Part shown: positions 42,709 through 51,654 of the stretch, piece by piece
Position numbering within the stretch: the stretch's first letter is position 1
Layout: each line of letters opens with the position of its first letter
Origin: JBBQFI01 sp038237805
GTDB lineage: Bacteria > Verrucomicrobiota > Verrucomicrobiia > Chthoniobacterales > UBA10450
Direction of reading: 5' to 3'
DNA: 64,000 bases
Assembly: GCA_038237805.1 (NCBI GenBank)
Contig: JBBRYI010000010.1
Coordinates: forward strand, 62,001-126,000
Notes under the pieces: model-generated
The model's database searches: none
What the model was told of the DNA's origin: nothing
What the model saw: only the letters and a program-made list of their open reading frames with translations
Made by a program: the position numbers and the translations under genes

Positions 42709-43773
42709 ATGTTCGACGTTGCCATCGTGGGAGGCGGACCGGCCGGCTCTAGTTGCGCCGCATTTTGCGCGCAGGCCGGGCTGCGCACGTTACTGCTCGA
42801 ACGTGAAAAATTTCCGCGCGAAAAAGTTTGTGGCGATTGTCTGAATCCATCGTGCTGGCCGGTGCTGCGCCGGCTTGAAGTTGAAGAACATGTTCGCGCA
42901 TTACCATACGGAGAACTTCGTACAGTCGAATTCATTGGAATCAATCGTCGATCCATTTCGATTACGTTACCGGAAGGGGCTGAGATTGCAGTTAAGCGAA
43001 GCCTTTTCGATGAACTCTTACTTTCCCGAGCGCGCACGCTCGGAGCGGAAGTTCTTGAGGCCACGACATTGACCGAACTGGAGCAGAACAAAGATTGGAA
43101 AATTGTCGCTAATAAAAAGAATTTCGAAGCGCGCGTGCTCGTCGCAGCCGATGGCAGAAATTCGACCGTGGCGCGATTGTGCAATTTGCTCCCGCGCGTC
43201 GGCAAGGAACGCGTTGCTCTACAAACTCACATCGCTTTGCCTAACGACTTTGGCGAACGCGTGGTTTTGCAATTCATCCGCGAAGGTTATTCCGGACAGG
43301 CGCCAACGGGAAACGGGGAATTGAATCTTTGTCTCGTCGGCAAACCGAATTCGATCTCGAACCTGAAAGCATGGGCGGAAAGGGAATTTGGGATTCAACG
43401 CGGTCACGCCTGGCGGACTGTCACGCCGCTCACGCGCAAACCTTTAAATGCTGCGCATTCGCGGCTCTTTCTGATCGGCGATGCCGCGCGAGTGGTCGAG
43501 CCGTTCACCGGCGAAGGAATTTATTATGCGCTTCGCTCTGGCGAATTAGCGGCCCAAGCCATTGCAAAATTTGTTGCCGGAGCGAGCGAACGTGACACCA
43601 AACGCGAGTTTGAACGCGAGCAGCTCTCAATGTACTCGGGCCGGCTGTGGCTCAATCGCCTCGCGCGAGCTGCCGTTTTGTCTCCGCGAATTGCTTCGCG
43701 CATTCTGTCGATGGCCCGTCTGCAACCGGCGATTCTGCGATTGTTGACTACGAAGGTCACACGCCGGCCGTAG
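42709..43773 (+). CDS. FAD-dependent oxidoreductase, geranylgeranyl reductase-like family
   Basis: 354 aa. FAD-binding N-terminus FDVAIVGGGPAGSSCAAFCAQAG, conserved EREKFPREKVCGDCLNP (the P-R-x-K-x-C-G-x motif of geranylgeranyl reductases and related flavoproteins), VLVAADGRNSTVARL, and the late FAD motif FLIGDAARVVEPFTGEGIYYALRSGELAA. Likely reduces or oxidises an isoprenoid or other hydrophobic compound; no electron partner or pathway is adjacent. The start is 22 bp from the divergent uvrC start (GTG). Its 3' end overlaps folD by 17 bp. 9-mer at 43239 (Pro-Asn-Asp). Confidence 0.87.
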   Translation: MFDVAIVGGGPAGSSCAAFCAQAGLRTLLLEREKFPREKVCGDCLNPSCWPVLRRLEVEEHVRALPYGELRTVEFIGINRRSISITLPEGAEIAVKRSLFDELLLSRARTLGAEVLEATTLTELEQNKDWKIVANKKNFEARVLVAADGRNSTVARLCNLLPRVGKERVALQTHIALPNDFGERVVLQFIREGYSGQAPTGNGELNLCLVGKPNSISNLKAWAEREFGIQRGHAWRTVTPLTRKPLNAAHSRLFLIGDAARVVEPFTGEGIYYALRSGELAAQAIAKFVAGASERDTKREFEREQLSMYSGRLWLNRLARAAVLSPRIASRILSMARLQPAILRLLTTKVTRRP

Positions 43774-44641
43774 CGCGACAGGCCTTCACTGTGTTCGCCA
43801 TCAACATCGCGATCGTCATCGGACCGACTCCGCCAGGGACTGGCGTGATCATTGCCGTTTTCGGCGCGACTTCGTCGAACGCTACATCACCAACGAGTCG
43901 ATAGCCGCGTTGGCCGGTCGCATCGTCAACGCGATTAATTCCAACATCGATCACGACCGCGCCTTCCCGCACATGTTCTTGCCTAACGAATTGAGCCTGG
44001 CCGATGGCAGCGATCAGGATATCTGCGGAACGCGTTATCTCCGCGAGATTTCGACTGCGCGAATGAACAACCGTGACGGTTGCGTTTGCTCCGGACGCCT
44101 TTTGCATGAGAAGAAGCGCGAGCGGTTTGCCTACAATCATGCTGCGGCCGAGCACGACTACATGCGCTCCGGCGATTTCAATTCCGCTTTCGATTAACAA
44201 ACGCTGACAGCCCAGCGGGGTGCACGGAACAAATCCGCTCGAATCGCCCATGGCAAGCTTGGCCACATTCAACGGATGAAAGCCATCGACATCCTTTGCG
44301 GGATCGAGCGCGCGCACAATAGTCGGTTCATCAATTTGCGGCGGCGGCGGCGATTGCACGAGGATCCCGTGAATCGCAGGATCGCGATTCAACTCATCAA
44401 CGCGGGCGAGCAATTCCTTTTGTGTTGTTGTCGCCGGCAATTCCAGTTTCACGGAATACAATCCGAGCTCGCCGCACATCTTGTCTTTCGAGCGCACGTA
44501 GGCGCGCGACGCTGGATTATCGCCGACTAAAACGACTGCGAGGCCGGGTGTTTTGCCGCGAGCTTTTAGTTGCGCGATCTCGCCGCGCAACTCGGCGTAA
44601 ACTTTCCCGGCAACAACGCGACCGTCGATCAGCGTGGGCAT
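43757..44641 (-). CDS. folD: Bifunctional methylenetetrahydrofolate dehydrogenase / cyclohydrolase
   Basis: About 294 aa; interconverts methylene-, methenyl- and formyl-THF for one-carbon metabolism. Seen: GLAVVLVGDNPASRAYVRSKDKMCGELG (catalytic Lys of the Y-x-x-x-K motif), GILVQSPPPPQIDE (usually LPLP), PAKDVDGFHPLN, VLGRSMIVGKPLALLL and PVPGGVGPMTIAML. Start at 44641 (MPTLIDGRVV) is preferred over an upstream ATG at 44713 that runs into the neighbouring gene. Convergent with the oxidoreductase gene; 20 bp from the phosphodiesterase-TPR-sulfotransferase gene. 9-mer at 43981 (Val-Arg). Confidence 0.95.
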   Translation of the reverse strand: MPTLIDGRVVAGKVYAELRGEIAQLKARGKTPGLAVVLVGDNPASRAYVRSKDKMCGELGLYSVKLELPATTTQKELLARVDELNRDPAIHGILVQSPPPPQIDEPTIVRALDPAKDVDGFHPLNVAKLAMGDSSGFVPCTPLGCQRLLIESGIEIAGAHVVVLGRSMIVGKPLALLLMQKASGANATVTVVHSRSRNLAEITRSADILIAAIGQAQFVRQEHVREGAVVIDVGINRVDDATGQRGYRLVGDVAFDEVAPKTAMITPVPGGVGPMTIAMLMANTVKACRATAGV

Positions 44642-44660
44642 TCGAGATGATCGAGGCGCG

Positions 44661-47318
44661 TCAGGAGACCGCAAGAGCGGAAGCGCGATTCCGGTGCAAA
44701 ACCGGTTTCGCACACGCGGCCATGGCGGGCTTGTCCAAATCGGAGCCCAGAAATTCGGCGATGCGCTGGCTCCAGGCCAAGGGTTGAGCGACGAGATCGG
44801 GATAATCTACTTCCAGCAACTCGAAGTTCGGGGCGTTGCGAATCCCATTTAGAATCGCAGCGCGATGTTGCTCGAGGGCTGAGGTTAATTTTTCCGCGGG
44901 AAGATTCGCACCTTTGGTGTGCCGCCGGTCGATCATCTTTTTCTGTGATGCGACGACTTCGCTGATGGGGCGATTCATGAAAATGAGGCGATAGCGATCA
45001 TTGGCGGGTAGCGCGGGGATCAGCGGTGTTACAACCTTGATCACCTTGCCCTCGGCGCGGGAGAGCAAATCCGGGTTTTTTCCGATGCGCTTGATTTCCT
45101 CCCACTCGAAATACCCTTCGGGATTATCCTTGTCTGCGAAGCGCTGATGATCGGTCATCAAATCAAGGCCACCAGCCTGCAACATTTGCATCATCAGTGA
45201 AGTGCCGGAGCGCGGAAGCCCCGAGACGATGATGAAGCTTCTCGCAGCAATTTGCGGCGGTGGCTCGGCCGCTACCGTGACCGGACGTTGCGCCGCGCGC
45301 GCTCGCGCTTCTTTCTGCAGCGTCTCCAATTGACTCAGCATTTTCTGATGCCGCTCGCCCGCTTTCCGCGCGGCGCTGCGATGATAGCTGGCGCGTTCCT
45401 TATCCTCCTTCTCCGCATAGAGCCGCGCGAGCCATCGATGGGCGAGAAAGACGGGCGGCCGTTGACTAACCGCGGTCTCAAAAGCCTGGATCGCACGCTC
45501 GCGCAATCCCAGCCTAACGAGTGCGCAGCCAAGATAAAAATGAGCGGGCGGCAAATGATGTTGCAAACCGACGGCGAGAATGGCCGCGCCCGCTGCTTCC
45601 TTGAAGCGGCGTTGGCGCAAGAGAGCCACACTCAGACCTTGTCGCGCATGCGGGTTATGCGGATCGATTTCCACCGCGCGCATGAAAGCGCGTTCCGCTT
45701 CCCCATAACGGAACATCCGCAGGTAGGCGCTGCCAAGGGCAAGATGAAGATCGGGCAAACGCGGTTCGGCTTTTTCCGCCGCCAATAAAAGCTCGATGCT
45801 CTTCGCGTAATTGCCGCGATCGTATTCAATATTGCCGCGAACAAGAGAAGCGAACGCTTCTCCACCGGCCGCATCCACGAGCGGCGCAATGGTCTTCTCC
45901 GCTTCGTCGAGCAATCCTAAACGCGCCTGGCAGCGCGCAAGCATAAGAGCAAAATCGGCTCGTTCCGGCGCTTCGATATGAAGTTGCTCGAGCAGCTCCA
46001 GCGCTTCGGCGAAACGCGACGACTCCAGATAGACGCGCGTCAGATTCCATTTTTGTTCGCGCAAGCAAGCGGCGGCGGCCCGGTCTCGATTTTCATCAAG
46101 CGGATCGAGATAACCGAGCGCAACGAATTGATCGAGCAAGGCCGCGGATTCATCGGCTTCGGGTTCGGTGCCGGGCGGATGCATCCCGGCTTCGCCCGAC
46201 ACATCTTCCCAACTCGGAATAAACTTTATTTTGGGCGGAGTCTCGAACGCTTCGACCAGAACGCGACCCTCCATGTCGCGCCCCACGGGTAAATCGAAAA
46301 GAGCAAGCACCGTCGGCGCGATATCAAGCAGACCCGCGCCGTAGATGCGGTCATCGCGTTTTACGTTTGCGCCGCGCATGCAAAAAATACCGTGGGGCCG
46401 ATGCCAGATAGCGGGACCGGCAGGAATGCGCGGCGTTCCGGGCGGCCGCAAATGATCGGAATGAAAACCGTGGTCCGATAAAATGATGACCGTCGTATCG
46501 GGTCCCACCAATTCCAAAAGCCGACCAAGCATGAGATCGTGAAGCCGATAGCCGCCGTTTACGACGTCGCGATAAAATTCAAAATCTTCCTCCTTCACCC
46601 GTTCCATGCGCGGCGGGTGATAAGCCATGAAAGCGTGTGAGAAATGATCGAGCGATGGATAATAAATCGCGCTGAAATCCCACGCTTCGTTTTCCAACAG
46701 ATAAGTCGCGGCCGCGTGCAGCGAAAAACATTCCGATTGTAACTTGGCCAGCATGGCGAGACGGCGATCGGTCTCCTGGTCGATCTCGTGCGCACCCGGC
46801 ACAAACAACTGCAACATTTCGCCTGTGATTTCATCCGGACGAATGCGCAGATCAGCGAGCACCGCGTGCAAACGCTCCGGATAAACCGTGCCCGCCATCA
46901 GCGGCCACGGATCGCCCGGCGGCGCAGTCGGCACCGGAAACATTTCGGTAACGCACGCGCCATTGATCGGCTCCGCCGGATGACCGCCGAACCAGCCAAC
47001 GACATTCGTACGCAAACCAGACTGGCTCGCAATATTCCAAAGAGCCTTCACTTTTCGCGAAGTGCTCGTGACCGGACGCACCATTCCCGTTCGAGGCGAA
47101 ACTTCGGCGAAACCGAGGATGCCATGTTTATCGGCACGTTTGCCGGTCGCGATGGAATTCCAGAGCATGGGCGAAAGAATTGGTTGCAGCGTCGAGATGT
47201 CACCCATCACGCCTTCCTCGATAAAACGCGCGAGGACTGGCATTTCACCACGCTCAATAAGCGGATCGATAATTTTCCAATCGGCCGCGTCCCATCCGAT
47301 GAGAAGAACTTTGCTCAT
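44661..47318 (-). CDS. Fusion of alkaline phosphatase-type phosphodiesterase, TPR repeats and sulfotransferase
   Basis: 885 aa. Residues about 1-400 are a type I phosphodiesterase/alkaline-phosphatase superfamily domain: LLIGWDAADWKIIDPLIERGEMP with a catalytic Thr in WNSIATGKRADKHGI, and metal ligands in YPSLDHFSHAFMA and IILSDHGFHSDH. Residues about 420-650 are TPR-like repeats (AEKAEPRLPDLHLALGSAYL and similar). Residues about 680-880 are a sulfotransferase-type P-loop domain, FIIVSGLPRSGTSLMMQMLQ, binding PAPS. No signal peptide is visible, so it may work in the cytoplasm. Substrate unknown. Starts in an ATGA overlap after the GNAT gene. 9-mer at 45512 (Val-Arg). Confidence 0.8.
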   Translation of the reverse strand: MSKVLLIGWDAADWKIIDPLIERGEMPVLARFIEEGVMGDISTLQPILSPMLWNSIATGKRADKHGILGFAEVSPRTGMVRPVTSTSRKVKALWNIASQSGLRTNVVGWFGGHPAEPINGACVTEMFPVPTAPPGDPWPLMAGTVYPERLHAVLADLRIRPDEITGEMLQLFVPGAHEIDQETDRRLAMLAKLQSECFSLHAAATYLLENEAWDFSAIYYPSLDHFSHAFMAYHPPRMERVKEEDFEFYRDVVNGGYRLHDLMLGRLLELVGPDTTVIILSDHGFHSDHLRPPGTPRIPAGPAIWHRPHGIFCMRGANVKRDDRIYGAGLLDIAPTVLALFDLPVGRDMEGRVLVEAFETPPKIKFIPSWEDVSGEAGMHPPGTEPEADESAALLDQFVALGYLDPLDENRDRAAAACLREQKWNLTRVYLESSRFAEALELLEQLHIEAPERADFALMLARCQARLGLLDEAEKTIAPLVDAAGGEAFASLVRGNIEYDRGNYAKSIELLLAAEKAEPRLPDLHLALGSAYLRMFRYGEAERAFMRAVEIDPHNPHARQGLSVALLRQRRFKEAAGAAILAVGLQHHLPPAHFYLGCALVRLGLRERAIQAFETAVSQRPPVFLAHRWLARLYAEKEDKERASYHRSAARKAGERHQKMLSQLETLQKEARARAAQRPVTVAAEPPPQIAARSFIIVSGLPRSGTSLMMQMLQAGGLDLMTDHQRFADKDNPEGYFEWEEIKRIGKNPDLLSRAEGKVIKVVTPLIPALPANDRYRLIFMNRPISEVVASQKKMIDRRHTKGANLPAEKLTSALEQHRAAILNGIRNAPNFELLEVDYPDLVAQPLAWSQRIAEFLGSDLDKPAMAACAKPVLHRNRASALAVS

Positions 47319-48202
47319 GCGCGCTCGGGCAAAGGCAGGGCAACGGTCGCGACCGTCTTCACGACGGACGCGCGGGTGCGTTGCGCCAGTTTCACGGTGT
47401 CTCGATGCTGCTCGGAATTTGCGCTAAAGGAAACCAACGCCACACCGCGTGCCATCAGTTCCTGAACGGCGGAATGCTTGAGCGCGGCATTCACCCAGGT
47501 GTGGCGATGCTCCGGAACAACGGCAGTTGCATCAACGGACGCGCGCGCGTTTTGATAGGAGATCAACAGCGCGCCCACCAACTGATCCTCGAGCAACGCT
47601 ACGCGTGAAAGCGTTTGCGAAAATCCATGCTCGGTTCCGCGCAATCGGTTCGCGACTTGTTGCGATGCAAATCCGAAGTTATCGAGAATGAGCCGGCAGA
47701 CTTCATCGCGCCGCGACTCGCTCAACGGGATGATGTGCGCCGCTTCCGGAATTTTGCGACGCTGAACCAGTCGCTCGTAAACAGGAGCAGTAACAGCGGC
47801 AAAATTTTCCAGTGGCGCCTCATACTTAATTGATCGCGCTTGCACCTGAAAGCCGCAGCTGCGTAGGAATTCGAAGCCGGACGAGTTTTCATTCAGCGGC
47901 ACGCAGCCTAACGCTGTGACTTTTTTTTCCTGAGCGGCTGCGATCAACTCGTCGAGTAACGCGCGCCCGACGCCATGCCGTCGCTGTGATTCGGTCACCT
48001 GGATCATGCAGAGCGCGCGTTGCGGAAACTGGCGGCTCGGCAAAAACCAAATCGCCCCAGCTCCAATGGGCGTCGTCTCGCCGCATTCGCTCGCCAGGAA
48101 AACGTCCGCATCGACGTGTGCAGCGCGTGATAGGAGTATCCGCTCCGCACGGCGGCTTTCCGCCCCTTCCGCCCGCCGGATGGAGAAGGTCGCAGCAGTC
48201 AA
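47315..48202 (-). CDS. GNAT acetyltransferase, two-domain
   Basis: 295 aa with two GNAT halves. The first has the acetyl-CoA loop VTESQRRHGVGRALLDELIAAA (Q-x-x-G-x-G/A type) and the usual ALGCVPLNENSSGFEFLRSCGF C-terminal block. The second half (residues about 160-290) keeps the fold outline (LVGALLISYQ, VVPEHRHTWVNAALKHSAVQ) but its acetyl-CoA loop is less clear. Substrate unknown. It overlaps the fusion gene by ATGA and would be co-transcribed with it. A 9-mer variant ending in C lies at 47906. Confidence 0.78.
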   Translation of the reverse strand: MTAATFSIRRAEGAESRRAERILLSRAAHVDADVFLASECGETTPIGAGAIWFLPSRQFPQRALCMIQVTESQRRHGVGRALLDELIAAAQEKKVTALGCVPLNENSSGFEFLRSCGFQVQARSIKYEAPLENFAAVTAPVYERLVQRRKIPEAAHIIPLSESRRDEVCRLILDNFGFASQQVANRLRGTEHGFSQTLSRVALLEDQLVGALLISYQNARASVDATAVVPEHRHTWVNAALKHSAVQELMARGVALVSFSANSEQHRDTVKLAQRTRASVVKTVATVALPLPERA

Positions 48203-48222
48203 TTAGGCCTGCCGCCGATTCG

Positions 48223-48915
48223 TTAGGCAGCCTTGTTCGCGCGACGACGAAACGCAACCACTCCGAGCGCGCCCGCTACGAGTAACGCGATCGCACTCGG
48301 CTCCGGCACCGCTGCGGGCGTGTTGGCATCACTTTCGTAACCAACCGCGTTTAGGGTGACCGTGTAATTACTATTTAAAGTGATATTCGCCCAGCCATAA
48401 TGAAGATCGGCCGGCCCCCCAATGGCAAAGCGAAACCCCAGATAACCGGTATCGCCCGCAGCAAAGTTTCCCGACGTGCCCGTGCCAGCGCTGGTGCTGT
48501 AGCGACTGCCGATTTTTCCGCGGGTGTTAAAGACGTTAGCCGGGCCAACGGTATCGCCCTGAGCGAAGCGATCCGCCTTTATGCCAGTTCCCGCCACCCC
48601 ATTGACGGTTCCCGAGCGCGTAACATTGGCCTTGGTGCTGCTCGCCCCAGGCGCATTGGATAAGAAAAAATCTGCGCCCGCAAACGCAGCCCCGCCGACC
48701 GCCGCCGCGGCGGTAACAGCATTAATATCGAAATAGAGTGATCCTCCAACTGGGGTAGTTCGCGTGGCTGGGGCAAGGCCGGTCAAGTCCAATGTAATTA
48801 ACATCGCATCTGTTTGCGAAGCTCCAGCAAGCGTGGCGCCGGCGACCAAGCCATAAAGAGCCAAGCGATTATCAAACGAACCAGGTTTTTTCGCCGGGAC
48901 CGTGGAAATTTTCAT
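48223..48915 (-). CDS. PEP-CTERM sorting-signal protein
   Basis: 230 aa. A signal peptide region (residues about 17-35) is followed by a Gly/Ala/Thr-rich beta-type ectodomain and the C-terminal tripartite signal VPEPSAIALLVAGALGVVAFRRR, the PEP-CTERM motif recognised by exosortase in exopolysaccharide-producing Gram-negative bacteria. The family is common in Verrucomicrobia. Function unknown; probably an exported surface or biofilm protein. The stop codon TAA (48225-48223) lies inside an exact dispersed 9-mer (48220-48228). No exosortase gene is in the window. Confidence 0.93.
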   Translation of the reverse strand: MKISTVPAKKPGSFDNRLALYGLVAGATLAGASQTDAMLITLDLTGLAPATRTTPVGGSLYFDINAVTAAAAVGGAAFAGADFFLSNAPGASSTKANVTRSGTVNGVAGTGIKADRFAQGDTVGPANVFNTRGKIGSRYSTSAGTGTSGNFAAGDTGYLGFRFAIGGPADLHYGWANITLNSNYTVTLNAVGYESDANTPAAVPEPSAIALLVAGALGVVAFRRRANKAA

Positions 48916-48970
48916 GGCGGCTTTTTACCTGAAATGCCATCCCGCGGTCAAGACCATTTCCAAATAAAAA

Positions 48971-49615
48971 TCAGCGCCGTTCCACCAGCGCCATCATCAC
49001 GTCCTGCAAGCGCAGTCGTTCACGTTCGAATTCTTCTGCCGTCGTCGTCGGTGAGACGCGATGGAGTTGACCGAAGGTGATCCGTACCTTCGAGAAAGGA
49101 CGCGGCAGAATGAATCGGTCCCAACTCTTCGCCCGCCAGCAGCTGGAAAACTCCATGTGAATTGGTTGGATGGGAGCGCCGGATTTTTGCGCGAGAAAAA
49201 TGATGCCGGCTCCAACTTCATAAACTGGCCCGCGTGGACCATCCGGTGTAATCAAAACGTCGAGACCGGACGAGAGCACACTGGTTAGTTCCAGCATCGC
49301 ACTCGCGCCAAAGCGCGAACTAGATCCGCGCACGACGCCGAACCCGGAACGTTGCGTCAAATCCGCGATAAGATTTCCATCCCGGCTCGCGCTGACCAGC
49401 CCGACACCCGGTCGATGCGGGACAAATTTTTTGAGCACGAGACAAATAAGCAGCAATCGATTGTGCCAGAGCGCTCCGATATAGTTCTCGGTCACCGGTG
49501 CGGTGCTTAAAGCCGATCGATCATCCACTTCATATCGAAGCGTAGTGGCCCACAGTTTCAGGAGCCGAAATGCGATCGCCACCAGCCATCGCGCGCGCCA
49601 GCCTTCTATTTTCAA
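48971..49615 (-). CDS. DUF374 lysophospholipid acyltransferase-like protein
   Basis: 214 aa. The DUF374 block is clear: NYIGALWHNRLLLICLVLKK (the H-N-R of this family, replacing the usual HxxxxD), VGLVSASRDGNLIADLTQRSGF and VLITPDGPRGPVYEVGAGI. Family members are predicted acyltransferases, possibly for lipid A or phospholipids. Its ATG forms an ATGA overlap with the end of ubiX, so the two are probably co-transcribed although not obviously related in function. Confidence 0.85.
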   Translation of the reverse strand: MKIEGWRARWLVAIAFRLLKLWATTLRYEVDDRSALSTAPVTENYIGALWHNRLLLICLVLKKFVPHRPGVGLVSASRDGNLIADLTQRSGFGVVRGSSSRFGASAMLELTSVLSSGLDVLITPDGPRGPVYEVGAGIIFLAQKSGAPIQPIHMEFSSCWRAKSWDRFILPRPFSKVRITFGQLHRVSPTTTAEEFERERLRLQDVMMALVERR

Positions 49616-50181
49616 TTTTTTGCGCGCGGATTTTTGTCATCCGCCCAGCGATAGGCACGCGCACTCGGCAGTCCGATTTGATCGAGAATGCGCCAGACAA
49701 CGGTGTCGACGACATCGTTCAGCGATGTTGGGCGACTGTAGAAGGATGGGATCGCCGGCAAAATAACTGCGCCCGCTTCCAAAAGCGTAACGACGTTCCG
49801 CGCGTGAATGAGATTCCACGGTGTTTCCCGCGGCACGAGCACCAATTTACGGCGCTCCTTCAAAAAAACATCTGCGGCGCGAAGCAACGCGCTGTCGCTT
49901 GAACCGGAAGCGATGCGTCCCAGCGTCGCCATCGAACAAGGCACCACGACCATGGCGTCGAATTTGGCGGAGCCGCTGACGAAGGGAACGTTGAGATCAT
50001 TTTCGGGATGTTGCAAAATTCCATCCGGCGCTTTGAAGCTGTCGACCTCCTGCGCTGCAACCTGTTTTGCATGCGCGCTCATAACCAGATGCACTTCATT
50101 TGCGCTGCAGTCGATCTGTTCGAGTAACCGCTGCAGATAGATCGTGCCGCTGGCGCCGGTAGCCGCGATGACAAGTTTCAC
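49612..50181 (-). CDS. ubiX: Flavin prenyltransferase UbiX
   Basis: About 190 aa from GTG at 50181 (VKLVIAATGASGTIYL). Makes prenylated FMN, the cofactor of UbiD decarboxylases. Motifs: GATGASG-type FMN site near residue 8, VVVPCSMATLGRIASG near 95 and VPRETPWNLIHARN near 130. The longer frame from 50262 adds an N-terminus unlike UbiX. A 9-mer variant (GCCTAACCA, 50184-50192) lies directly upstream. No ubiD gene is in the window, so whether it serves ubiquinone, menaquinone or another decarboxylation is not known. Confidence 0.92.
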   Translation of the reverse strand: MKLVIAATGASGTIYLQRLLEQIDCSANEVHLVMSAHAKQVAAQEVDSFKAPDGILQHPENDLNVPFVSGSAKFDAMVVVPCSMATLGRIASGSSDSALLRAADVFLKERRKLVLVPRETPWNLIHARNVVTLLEAGAVILPAIPSFYSRPTSLNDVVDTVVWRILDQIGLPSARAYRWADDKNPRAKN

Positions 50182-50274
50182 GCGCCTAACCAAACACAAC
50201 TCGCGCCTTCGCTCTAGAATTAAACCCGACTTCCGTTTGAATTTGGACCGCAACCGCGCCAATTAACTACCGCC

Positions 50275-50661
50275 ATGGTAAAGAAACTCTTGCATACGCG
50301 CTATCGGGTTAAGGATTTGGAGAAGACTGTTAGCTTTTACCGAGATGTGCTCGGGTTGGAGGAAACACGCCGGCATACCTCTGGTCGGGGCTCGCAACTG
50401 GTCTTCTTCAAGGCGCCAGGGAGCGAGGAAGAAATCGAGATCTGCAAGTTCGACCAAAGCGGACCGGTGATGGTAGGACCGGATCTGACTCACCTCGCCT
50501 TTGAGGTTGACGATATGACAAAATTCGCGGAGCACGCGAAAGCGAAAGGTTATCCGCTCTCGGACGGACCCCATGAGAACGGCAAAGGCGGCGCGATTGC
50601 GTTTATCGATGCGCCGGAAGGCTATGAGATCGAGCTGATTCAGCGCGGACGCGGCGAATGA
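50275..50661 (+). CDS. Glyoxalase I-like VOC protein
   Basis: 128 aa vicinal-oxygen-chelate protein with two beta-alpha-beta-beta-beta modules: LLHTRYRVKDLEKTVSFYRDVLGLEE first, LTHLAFEVDDMTKFAEHAKAKG second. Candidate metal ligands are His in LLHTRYRV, Glu in EIEICKF, His in LTHLAFEV and Glu in YEIELIQ, as in lactoylglutathione lyase. It may detoxify methylglyoxal or be another VOC enzyme. Divergent from ubiX and 37 bp ahead of the carboxypeptidase gene. Confidence 0.85.
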   Translation: MVKKLLHTRYRVKDLEKTVSFYRDVLGLEETRRHTSGRGSQLVFFKAPGSEEEIEICKFDQSGPVMVGPDLTHLAFEVDDMTKFAEHAKAKGYPLSDGPHENGKGGAIAFIDAPEGYEIELIQRGRGE

Positions 50662-50698
50662 TTCAACATAAAGCAACCGTTTGTTCTAAGATTTCTTC

Positions 50699-51499
50699 AT
50701 GATCCGAATGCTGAAAATCGCGATTGCGCTGAGCCTCGTTTTCAGCGGCTCCAGCTTCGGTATTACTGAAGTTCCACCTAACCGCGCTGCTTCTGTCTTG
50801 GTCGTCGATGCATTGACGGGCCATGTCTTTTACGAAAAAAACGCGGATCAACAGCGCGCCGCTGCGAGCACGCAAAAACTTCTGACGGCGCTCATCATAG
50901 CCGAGCGAGGGTTTCTGGATCAAAACGTCCTAGTTGCGCCGGTAGACACGTATGCCGAGCCCGTGAAGCTCAACATCAAGGCCGGCGAGGTGTATCAGCG
51001 AATCGATTTGCTGCGCGCGCTTCTGGTAAAAAGCCCCAACGACGTGGCGCGTTGTCTGGCCCGCGATCATGCCGGCAGCATCGAGGCATTTGCCGATGTC
51101 ATGAATCGAAAAGCATGGCAACTCGGCGCGACCCATTCGCATTTTTTGAATCCGAACGGTTTGCCTTTACCGGGACAGTTTTCGACGGCGCGCGATCTCT
51201 CGATTATCGCGCGCGCGGCCTACGCAAATCCGACGATTCGTTCAATCGTTTGTCTGCCGCAGCTGGTCTTTCGTTATGCCAATGGCCGCACGCGCGAATT
51301 AGAAAACACGAATAAGGTTCTGAAGCGATTGCCCTACTGCAATGGAATGAAGACCGGCTACACGGAAGCAGCCGGTCATTGTTTGATTGCAAGTGGCGCG
51401 CGTCCCGGCCGCGATGTGATTGTCGTCGTTCTCGGAGACGGTAAAGCAGGCATCTGGAAGGATGCTTCCGCGCTGCTTTCCTGGGCGCTCTGGATGTAG
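50699..51499 (+). CDS. dacA: D-alanyl-D-alanine carboxypeptidase (PBP5/6-like)
   Basis: 266 aa periplasmic serine carboxypeptidase that trims the terminal D-Ala of peptidoglycan stem peptides. Signal peptide MIRMLKIAIALSLVFSGSSF. Serine active site ASTQKLL (Ser near residue 57, S-x-x-K), SPN in VKSPNDVAR near 114 and GMKTGYTE near 216. It has no obvious C-terminal amphipathic anchor, and is shorter than E. coli PBP5. Follows the VOC gene in the same orientation, 37 bp away. Confidence 0.9.
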   Translation: MIRMLKIAIALSLVFSGSSFGITEVPPNRAASVLVVDALTGHVFYEKNADQQRAAASTQKLLTALIIAERGFLDQNVLVAPVDTYAEPVKLNIKAGEVYQRIDLLRALLVKSPNDVARCLARDHAGSIEAFADVMNRKAWQLGATHSHFLNPNGLPLPGQFSTARDLSIIARAAYANPTIRSIVCLPQLVFRYANGRTRELENTNKVLKRLPYCNGMKTGYTEAAGHCLIASGARPGRDVIVVVLGDGKAGIWKDASALLSWALWM

Positions 51500-51515
51500 C
51501 AGCGATCGCCGCTAC
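51496..51515. terminator. Near-perfect palindrome over the carboxypeptidase stop codon
   Basis: GTAGC, AGCGATCGCC, GCTAC: twenty bases that are a palindrome except for one mismatched pair, overlapping the TAG stop at 51497-51499. It could act as a 3' hairpin, although no T-tract follows. Confidence 0.4.
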
Positions 51516-51590
51516 GCAGCTTAAGAGTCCGCTCAAGGTTCCGGGTTCCGGCGGGTCCCGGCGATTCGTTCCGGGCGTCGCGAGAGGCTC

Positions 51591-51610
51591 AGCGCGCATT
51601 TCAGCGCGCT
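51591..51610. terminator. GC-rich hairpin between convergent genes
   Basis: AGCGCGC (51591-51597), loop ATTTCA, GCGCGCT (51604-51610): a perfect seven-pair stem, placed in the 155-bp gap between two convergent genes. Terminator-like but without a U-tract, so possibly Rho-dependent or only RNA-stabilising. Confidence 0.45.
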
Positions 51611-51654
51611 TGGTGAAGCGTAGTCGCGCGCGGCGACAAATTGATTTCCCGGAA

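Noticed and set aside
42687..43205. N-terminal extension of uvrC to 43205
   Set aside because: It would lie antisense within the flavin oxidoreductase gene; UvrC similarity starts only after the GTG at 42686.
51500..51654. Possible small gene in the convergent gap
   Set aside because: Only hairpin-forming GC-rich sequence; no frame with a credible start.
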